From Sphaeroforma sirkka (lineage: Eukaryota; Opisthokonta; Ichthyosporea; Ichthyophonida), in NCBI GenBank assembly GCA_001586965.3, contig LUCW03001756.1:1-34467 (forward strand): a stretch of DNA of 34,467 nt, written 5' to 3'. The notes beneath the pieces are model-generated. The model ran no database searches. It was given only the letters and a program-made list of their open reading frames with translations, and was not told where the DNA came from. The first letter of the stretch is position 1, and every line of letters begins with the position of its first letter. Positions 28,490 through 34,467 of this stretch are shown piece after piece. The translations under genes were made by a program, and so were the position numbers.

Positions 28490-30515
28490 AGTATCCGATC
28501 CGCGTCGATGTGCTTGCAGCCGATTTACGTTGAACTGCAGCCCCACCATTTTGTGTGCGGCTACTTGTGTTAGCCTGAACCGGTAGTCGTTGTAAGTTTG
28601 GACAACGACTTACATGTCCTGGTCCTGGCGGAATGTTTTGGTCACACGATCGACAACGAACCCATTGATTCGACGTAGGCGGTGCATGCGGACTAGCGCG
28701 TGTATTCGCCTCCGTAAGCAAATTTGGACGTGATCGCGAGTTCCCCGGAATTCATTGAGGTCGCGAGAACTTGTCCTGGCGATTATCTTCTGCTTTGTCA
28801 ATGTCCACACGGAATACATCACGCATCTTTTCAGACAAGTAGTTTCACCAACGTGAATGCATTCAAAGAGTATCCAGGTAGTATGCCCCACTTGCAGCTT
28901 GGCGTTCAAAATTAAGTATACCATGGTTGCGGTATACCTGTAGGGGGTTCTCATACTGTCACATTTCCATAAACTCTACCTTGCGTTCAAAATCACGAAT
29001 CTGAGTATCGAGCGGAACCGATGGCTTCAGTTTCATGCACGCTAACACCTGGCGGTATGCATTATCCTCCAAGTCCTACAATAAAAGCAGTGGCATCCTC
29101 AAATGTCATAAACTGTAGTTTTTGCTCGTTTTCCAAAATAAAATCCAACAGCAGCCTTAGGAGCCCCTTCATGCTGTAGAACTCGGTGTAAACTCATTTG
29201 CATATGAATGGGTTCTAGCTTATGGAATCGCGTATTCTTGTGCCAGTTCAAAATAAAAGCATGCAGCTGTATCTTCTGCGGATTATCCAAATAATAATTG
29301 TCCTGTGGGTTGGGCGGCCATTCCTTCGGTGTTCGTTTGTCGACCGTTATTGAACACGTCTGCAGAGTCGCATTCGACTTGACGTGCAAATTAGACTCTG
29401 TAGCGCACGCGCATCGTCTATATGTTTGTCTGCTTCTGCCTGCATCATTCGTTGGGTCAGTTGAAAAACTTGCATTGTCACCTCGGCCGCTGTCGATGCA
29501 GTAATGCTAGGCTCCGTAGGTTCCGAGCCTTTATGACGCTTCACTGCATGTGGGTCTTCCAAGTAGCGGTCGTAATGTACAGAAAGTGTTTGCGATATAC
29601 AATTGTATTTATAGGGACATTCACCGCACCCTGACAATTCTCTTGTAACTCTTCTGGTGAACGTGTTCTACGGTGACGTTGCAACTTTTCACGAAATAAG
29701 TTCGTTGCCACGCGACACTGGTTCATCTGTTGCTGCGGGGACTTCATCACACTGCGGAAGGCACCGAAAAAAATGCTTTGCCGACGACGATAAATCCCGA
29801 GGAGTGCCAGGTTCTAAAAAAATTCTACCAGGCGATTTCATCAAGGTTTTCGATCCCTGATACCAATCCGGACCATTAACCGGCATCTCATCAGGAGTCG
29901 GAGTTGTTTGTGCTCGGTTTTAAGCGTTCTTCAACAACCGCTCTTTGCGAGTAACATGGACATTGTCGTAGGGAGCCACCTGAGGTACAGGCTTCGTGCG
30001 TCCAATTCTGCGTTTCACCGGGCTAATTTGCTTCATGTTGTTAACCCCGCTGTCAAGTAACTGGACGGTGGGTGTCGACCCTGCCTGCGTTGGGTATTGA
30101 GGAGCCCAATGTTGTTGCATTGTTGGTGCGAGCTGAGTCTCAGAAAGATCATCATCCATTGTCGCCTGGTCCGTGTCCTGGGGTGTAGACGTGTCAATAT
30201 CCGCCAGTGACAATTCACGGAGTTGGCGGAGTTGCTCTTGAATGAGAAGAATATTTCCGTGGCCTCCCGCACATGCATCATCGCATTCAAGTGTCCTTCC
30301 TGATCAGAAATCCAGTCTGGGGATTGTGTAAGCCTGTCCAAGGTCTCGATTGAGAACATGGATTTCCACCTTCATATAGTCTTCGTATGCATGCTGTCTC
30401 CACCTTATTGCATAGCACGATTAAACGGCGAAAAGCTTCAAGCAATTGTTTCAGCAGCTGGTCACAGGCTTGCTTTACCCACCGTAGGCAACGGTCTAGT
30501 CTTCGGTCCCATCAT
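28490..30515 (-). pseudogene. gag: gag of copy E (fossil)
   Basis: The minus-strand pieces are: MFSIETLDRLTQSPDW near 30359; a Pro/Gln/Thr-rich part with RTKPVPQVAPYDNVHVTRKE (about 29920-30210); CGECPYKYNCISQTLSVHYD and a helical VTMQVFQLTQRMMQAEADKH stretch (29347-29637); a capsid-like part with LHAFILNWHKNTRF (29099-29389); and a zinc knuckle CRSCDQNIPPGPGHVSRC (C-X2-C-X9-H-X3-C, about 28602-28655) followed by a basic Ser/Thr tail. It does not resemble family 1 gag. It is broken. Confidence 0.7.
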
Positions 30516-31345
30516 TGCTGTAAGAAAAAATAAATAAAAGTAAATAAGTTGCTTCTAAGTTGATTTAACCTTTAACGAACGTAGTATAATAAATACTGTA
30601 GTTCGGTCACTTAAAAAATGTAGTCAAAACCGAGTTGCGCTTAGTCAAAAGTGTTGAGTCTGGAATAAGTGAACTCAGTCAGAAGTGCCGTTATGATCGG
30701 CGCGTCTGCTGTGTTTATTGATCACGTTCCTATGTGGGACGAGATTTTCTCTAATAACGGCGGCAGATTGTAAAAATCTCCGTATCTAAGAGTATGGTCT
30801 CCTAGTTATTATATAATGATGACGGCCGATGAGTTATCATTCTCTCTCAATAAGTTATATATTCTACTATCTGCTTCGGTCCTCAGGTCCGGTCCACAAT
30901 TAAATACTCTACTAGGCCCGATTCTCTGGTTCGGTCCTAAATCTCCGTCTACAGTACTTTGTCCACATTAGGGTCCTTTGGGTCGCTGTCGGATGATGGT
31001 TGGGTAGGCGCAGTGTCCGTGGAGCCTGTAGTAAAAGTACCCTTAAACCACTATCAGTGTGGAGTAAGAATTAGTTTACAATTAATTCACACGAGGTGAA
31101 ATTATTTGTAGACCACGTAGACAATCAAATATAAGAATAAATACACCGCACTGAGCCTCAGGGAGACTCAGTAGGTTTTAGTATCGTATTTTTGATGTGT
31201 TTACTACATTTTACGACTAGTTATTTAGGTGTATTCGAGCACAACGAGTTTTCGGGGATCCGCAAGCAGACCTCGTAGACATCAACATGATTCAATGATA
31301 ATTAGCTATTTTGGTATCACGAGAGGAGGACGGCGGAAGAAAGTG
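30516..31345 (-). other. Region upstream of copy E, possible LTR and leader
   Basis: No gene is seen over about 830 bp. On the minus strand a long pyrimidine tract ending TTTTTTCTTACAG lies just before a possible gag ATG (30515) and resembles a 3' splice site. TTATTATATAATGATGACGG (30807-30826) resembles the TATA palindrome and following GCCGA at 31370-31388. CGGTCC-containing repeats lie near 30875-30945. An E 5' LTR is expected here, but its ends cannot be set because no second copy is present. Confidence 0.35.
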
Positions 31346-31369
31346 TGTAACACAAATAGCTGAGTTCAA

Positions 31370-31383
31370 CTATTATATAATAG
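31370..31383. promoter_or_regulatory. TATA-like 14-bp palindrome
   Basis: CTATTATATAATAG is a perfect palindrome. It could act as a TATA box in either direction. On the plus strand an A-rich, CAA-repeat leader (about 31404-31430) and an ATG at 31456 follow. Confidence 0.35.
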
Positions 31384-31455
31384 CCGACACTCCTTCAATC
31401 TGGACCAACTATTCAACAACAACAAAAAGCCATACATCGAAGTCTTAACATCGAT

Positions 31456-31602
31456 ATGCCTATGCGTCCAGCACCCCGCAGACCTCGACGCACTCGTCGC
31501 GACGGCAAAGCAACCCAGAGATCCTTGTCAGATTTCGAGCAGACCCCACCAAGGAGGCACAGCTTCTTCGCGCCAGATAGTAGCATCGTGTCGAAGAGAT
31601 GA
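31456..31602 (+). CDS. Small Arg-rich ORF, unrecognised
   Basis: A 48-codon frame starts MPMRPAPRRPRRTRR and ends SIVSKR. It follows a TATA-like palindrome 73 bases upstream and a CAACAACAACAA leader, which is gene-like. Its stop overlaps the ATG of the next frame (ATGA at 31599-31602). It lies antisense within the probable LTR of copy G and may be fortuitous. No family is recognised. Confidence 0.25.
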   Translation: MPMRPAPRRPRRTRRDGKATQRSLSDFEQTPPRRHSFFAPDSSIVSKR

Positions 31603-31847
31603 ACAAACCGCGATATGAACAGACAGACCAAGACATGCGTCAGGCAGCAGCAAGCAGGCAACATCAGTTAGGGCACGGGTCTCGCTTATCGGCAAGAGGG
31701 AGAGCAGATCCAGAAGACAGTGAGGTGCAATTTGTGATTAGGCATACTAGTCGTTCAAAGTCTGCTGAACCATGTAGTAAGTATACGCTAGATAACTGTA
31801 TCGCAACGTTCTCCTCCTCATGGAAGGGGACGTTGTTCATTTATTAA
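31599..31847 (+). CDS. Small Gln/Arg/Ser-rich ORF, unrecognised
   Basis: An 82-codon frame starts MNKPRYEQTDQDMRQAAASR and overlaps the previous frame by four bases. It is rich in Gln, Arg and Ser, which suggests a disordered basic protein or non-coding sequence. It lies antisense to the probable LTR of G. Weak support. Confidence 0.2.
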   Translation: MNKPRYEQTDQDMRQAAASRQHQLGHGSRLSARGRADPEDSEVQFVIRHTSRSKSAEPCSKYTLDNCIATFSSSWKGTLFIY

Positions 31848-31872
31848 TAACTATAAACAGTAATCCTAAGAA

Positions 31873-31904
31873 ATGACTGACTCTTAAAATGAGTCATTAG
31901 TCAT
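31873..31904. repeat. Hairpin 1
   Basis: ATGACT and GACTC pair with GAGTC and AGTCAT across a small internal bulge and a seven-base loop. It is inside the probable LTR of G. Confidence 0.75.
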
Positions 31905-31933
31905 GTGCTGTAAAACCAGAAAACCTTAAAACC

Positions 31934-31961
31934 CAGTTTATCAGATTATTCTGATAAACTG
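31934..31961. repeat. Hairpin 2, perfect 12-bp stem
   Basis: CAGTTTATCAGA, loop TTAT, then TCTGATAAACTG: a perfect 12-bp stem with a four-base loop. A perfect stem in such a decayed region suggests either youth or selection on RNA or DNA structure of the LTR. Confidence 0.85.
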
Positions 31962-32025
31962 TAAAAAATTGTAATAAACCTAAAAAATAATCAAATAAAT
32001 CTAAGTACTTGTATTCTGACCACAA

Positions 32026-32068
32026 CCCCCCCCAAACTGAAGCACTGAACAAAGCAGTGTGCCAGTTT
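32026..32068 (-). promoter_or_regulatory. Polypurine tract of copy G and hairpin 3
   Basis: The C8 run at 32026-32033 is a G8 tract on the element strand just before the LTR start TGTGG, as expected for a polypurine tract. Directly outside it AAACTG and CACTG (32034-32047) pair with CAGTG and CAGTTT (32055-32068), a third stem-loop in under 200 bp. Confidence 0.6.
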
Positions 32069-32101
32069 CAGAGATGATAAGAATAACATAGTACCTTATG
32101 T

Positions 32102-32200
32102 GCCGACATTTATCCTCTGGAGAGCTAGAGCAGTGTGCTGGCAGTTATCCTTTGAGAGCTAGAGCACTGCGCTGGCATTTAACCTCTGAGAGCTAGAGGG
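32102..32200. repeat. Three-unit tandem repeat of about 34 bp
   Basis: Three units, about 32102-32139, 32140-32173 and 32174-32200, share the core TTATCCTCTGAGAGCTAGAGC. The AGAGC(A)CTGCGCTGGCA text and a following GGTTCGAGC (32213-32221) recall the D-arm to T-arm of tRNAs. It lies in the 3' untranslated part of copy G between its stop and the polypurine tract. Confidence 0.75.
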
Positions 32201-32257
32201 CTCGAAAATCCTGGTTCGAGCGTACCGTTCGACCGAATGGTCGTCAAAGAGTTATCA

Positions 32258-32617
32258 TTAGATTTGCGCGCGTTGGCGTTTACGTGTCCGTGTCTGCGAA
32301 GCTTTGCGGTAGGCCGCGATATCGTTGGCATCATCAAAAGCTTCTGCTGCTTCCCACGTTGGTTCGCCTTCTCGCCATCTCACCGGGTATTTCAATTTCC
32401 CCGTCTCATCATTCGTACGGTGTGTGATAATATGGCGAAACTCAACCCCTCCTTCGGTCCATAAGTCTTCGTTAATTGGTGGGTCTGTGTGTCTATGCAC
32501 TAAACGGAGGAGTTCCACCCGTACCGGTTTATCCTTGAATTCTGGTGGGGCGGAACCATCTTTGTTCGCTAACTCATAGCGTTGACCGTGTCTAGCTTTG
32601 ACTACATATGGTCCCAA
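32258..32617 (-). pseudogene. GPY/F end and chromodomain of copy G (fossil)
   Basis: The open piece begins MGPYVVKARHGQRYELANKD, the GPY/F module that follows the integrase core. Residues 57-104 are a chromodomain: GGVEFRHIITHR, then KLKYPVRWREGEPTWEAAEA and a helix FDDANDIAAYRK. The YPVRW...TWE pattern is the hallmark of chromovirus chromodomains. A basic tail, RTRKRQRAQI, ends the protein at 32258. Confidence 0.85.
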
Positions 32618-32639
32618 ACAATGGCCGCACAGCCTTTGT

Positions 32640-33415
32640 TGTTCGGCCTTCTAATCGTACCATGACCATATCTCCTTCGTCGAAATATACCAAGTCGTGA
32701 GCATGCAGGCGGTCAAATGTCGACATAAGCTTGCCTGTATACTTCTTGGTAATGTGGTGAAGGGTCGGCAATATAGTGTCCTGTAACTGGTTTAATCGTT
32801 GTGCCCAGGTGTCATCTCGTCATCGGCAGAAATTCCGGTAACTCGTCCGTGAAATCGGCGAACGGAACATGGCGGTGGCCAAAGTACACGCTAAACGGTG
32901 CACTCTTATGGCGGCGGATATTCTAAGGTTCTGGTATAGCACCGTAAACGGAAGGCGTTCGTCCCATCGAAGGGGAACTGCCTCACAGCTTTTGTCGAAT
33001 AGAACGTGTAATCTCCTTATGACGTCGTTCCGCCGCGCTCAGCACTTGGGGTCGATATGGTGGAGACACCTTTGTAGCATTCCCACTTCTTGCACCAGAA
33101 GCTCCACTATCTTGTTGGTGAACTCATTCTCCATGTCAGTTTGGATTTTACGGGGGAAGCCATGTTCGCCAAAAATCTCTATGTGTGTCTGTGTCGTGGT
33201 TTCCCTTGTCTTGTCCGCTGTGGCTCGAAGGATAGAATAGCCTGTGGCGATGTCCAAGACGTGAAGAATATAATTGTTCTTGCGTCTGGACTCCAGTGGT
33301 ATCGGGATGTAGTTTGCTTGAATACGGTCCCACGGGTAGCGTGCATCGATGCTAATCATCGGGTGGAAACCTTTACAAAGTGTGTCCTGTCCCAAACATG
33401 TGCCACATTGCCGCT
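32640..33415 (-). pseudogene. Integrase of copy G (fossil)
   Basis: The piece 33039-33458 holds RMTEVKRQCGTCLGQDTLCK (end of the zinc region) and the core, with YPWDRIQANYIPIPL, NYILHVLDIATGYSILRA, IFGEHGFPRKIQTDMENEFT. This matches the DDE core at the first and second Asp. RNase H text reaches integrase with no visible methyltransferase-like segment between. Confidence 0.8.
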
Positions 33416-34467
33416 TAACCTCTGTCATTCGGTCCGAAGTGTTGTTGCGCTTGTTCAAAGTAACTAGGGAATAACTGCCAGCAGTCTATGTACATTATTT
33501 CGAGCTCGTCCTGCTCCGCTGTCCCCTCGTGTACTCTACTTAATATGTCCGGGAGCACATTTGTCTCTCCTGGTATATGCGATATGGTGAAGTTGAATGG
33601 TGCGATGATGTGATGCCATCTCTGAAGCATCGGATTAAGCTTGAGCTGGTTCATATACACAAGGGCCTTGTGGTCCGTGAAGACCTGCTTGCCCATCCAA
33701 GTATTCCCTGAAATGTGTCAGTCCATATACCAATGCCAGTAACTCCTTCATAGGTATGGCATGTAGTTCTGTTGCGCATGGTTCAAAGAGTCTTACTCCA
33801 AGAACATTAAGTGAAATTCTTCATACCGTCGACCCTTGGAATAGCGCTCCCCCCAAACCGTAATCGCTAGTTCCAAGTTCAAAGGGATGCCGTTCACTGA
33901 AAGTGTAGCGCCACAGCATTCACCACTGCGTCCTTTATTTGCCTGCCACGCTGTGCTTGTCTCTTCTCCCAACGATCACCCTATCAACGTCCCTTTGGTT
34001 TTGCAAAAATGGCGCAAGGTGCGACCGTGTTCGCGAAATTAGGCAGATGTTCGTGGAGGTAATTTACCTAAACCCAACGCCGAGGCTATATCTTTGTACC
34101 GTAGTGGTGTAGGCCAGTCGACTCAGCTTCTGGCCTACTTTTCATGCAGCCAATGTCAATGCCTTGAAAGCCAATACTTTCTTCCCCTGGGATCATGACT
34201 TCTGGAAATAGCGAAGTGGCAGCAGGGGCGGTTTAAACTGTGGTATGTTAAGCGTTTATCGCCTTCTGCAACGTCCCAATGTGTTCGTCATAATGTTAAG
34301 CGATAACTATGTCATCGATATAGTGGTGAACCGCGGTTATCAAACATCCGTACTAACGTACGTTGGAACGGGTTGCATAATACTGCTGAAGACCGAACGG
34401 TGCTGATGAACGAGAACTGATAACGTTCGTGTGCAAAACTAAAATATATGCAGCCGATATGTCCAGC
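33416..34467 (-). pseudogene. pol: RT and RNase H of copy G (fossil)
   Basis: RT is marked by a readable HYIDDIVI motif near 34315, the YxDD catalytic box, and SAPFGLQQ-type text near 34390. RNase H ends with QVFTDHKALVYMNQLKLNPM, LQRWHHIIAPFNFTISHIPG and SRVHEGTAEQ (33415-33696). Decay is stronger in RT than in integrase. Confidence 0.78.

Larger units (their letters stand above)
26536..30515 (-). mobile_element. Ty3/Gypsy family 2, copy E (partial fossil)
   Basis: This minus-strand copy reads right to left: gag (about 30515-28490), protease (LIDTG near 28141-28172), RT (27586-27200), RNase H (27172-26760) and the beginning of a VDAFASSHN segment at 26536-26600. No integrase follows. It is related to copy G by the shared IPGE...SRVHEGTA text. 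It is broken in roughly ten or more places. A confident LTR pair is not found. Confidence 0.85.
31346..32024 (-). repeat. Probable 3' LTR of family 2 copy G
   Basis: The right edge is well placed: on the element strand a G8 tract runs into TGTGGTCAGAATAC, i.e. polypurine tract then TG. The left edge is set at TGTGTAACAC on the plus strand because it gives TGTG...CACA ends; this is inferred, as no partner LTR lies in the window. It contains a TATA palindrome and two strong hairpins. Confidence 0.5.
32025..34467 (-). mobile_element. Ty3/Gypsy family 2, copy G (fossil, cut by window edge)
   Basis: The minus-strand copy enters from the right edge in RT and reads RT, RNase H, integrase, GPY/F and chromodomain, then a 3' untranslated part and the probable LTR (31346-32024). 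It shares family text with copy E. It is broken in several places. Gag and 5' LTR would lie to the right of the window. Confidence 0.88.

Noticed and set aside
31934-31961. A bacterial-type terminator
   Set aside because: The window is eukaryotic retrotransposon sequence, there is no T-tract directly behind the stem, and the hairpin is inside a probable LTR.
32102-32200. A CRISPR array
   Set aside because: The repeats are directly adjacent with no spacers, only three units, and are imperfect.
26846-34467. E and G as one single element
   Set aside because: Both carry RT and RNase H, and an LTR-like block with a polypurine tract lies between them, so they are two copies of one family.

Overview
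This window looks like a eukaryotic transposon graveyard. I see no intact host gene, no functional RNA gene and no bacterial-style operon. Almost all recognisable sequence is Ty3/Gypsy-type LTR retrotransposon, in nested, inverted and partly decayed copies. The sequence does not identify the species. A fungus or protist with a repeat-rich genome would fit, but that is inference.

Family 1 fills most of 1-25954. Its LTR is about 595 bp and runs TGTAGAAATACGG...CGAAGTTTACA. The element order is LTR, gag with two Cys/His knuckles, aspartic-protease-like region, RT with YLDD, RNase H, a DIRS-like methyltransferase-like segment, integrase, GPY/F region and a chromodomain-like tail. Copy A (+, 1-6942) comes first, then an inverted gag fragment D (-, 6943-7420) and inverted copy B (-, 7421-10250). 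A scrap of a plus-strand LTR 3' end follows (10251-10345) and is probably the remains of A's own 3' LTR. A solo LTR lies at 12369-12967. Copy C (-, 14204-21848) is the only copy with two LTRs and all parts; its LTRs are about 98-99% alike, so it is young. Copy F (+, 22201-25954) is partial. LTR and gag differences sort the copies into two subfamilies: A, F, the solo LTR and the scrap, against C, D and the outer half of B. B is a mosaic.

Family 2 fills 26536-34467 on the minus strand. Copy E carries gag, protease, RT and RNase H. Copy G carries RT, RNase H, integrase, a chromodomain and its 3' LTR, and runs off the right edge. A decayed family 2 RNase H piece also lies far to the left at 10353-10900.

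Between these lie three pieces of an unidentified repeat (R2: 11960-12120, 13190-14203, 21849-22200), a small tandem repeat, a possible host exon scrap at 12968-13113, and unassigned sequence.

Most notable points: (1) all four gag copies that span the site contain, antisense and largely read as protein, a tRNA-derived module with Pol III A and B boxes, and three of the four have a T-run just past it; (2) there is a methyltransferase-like segment between RNase H and integrase in a Ty3/Gypsy element; (3) A and B share inverted arms of about 1 kb that are almost identical although their flanks belong to different subfamilies. All retroelements here are treated as fossils and are described only by family, parts, order and relative age.
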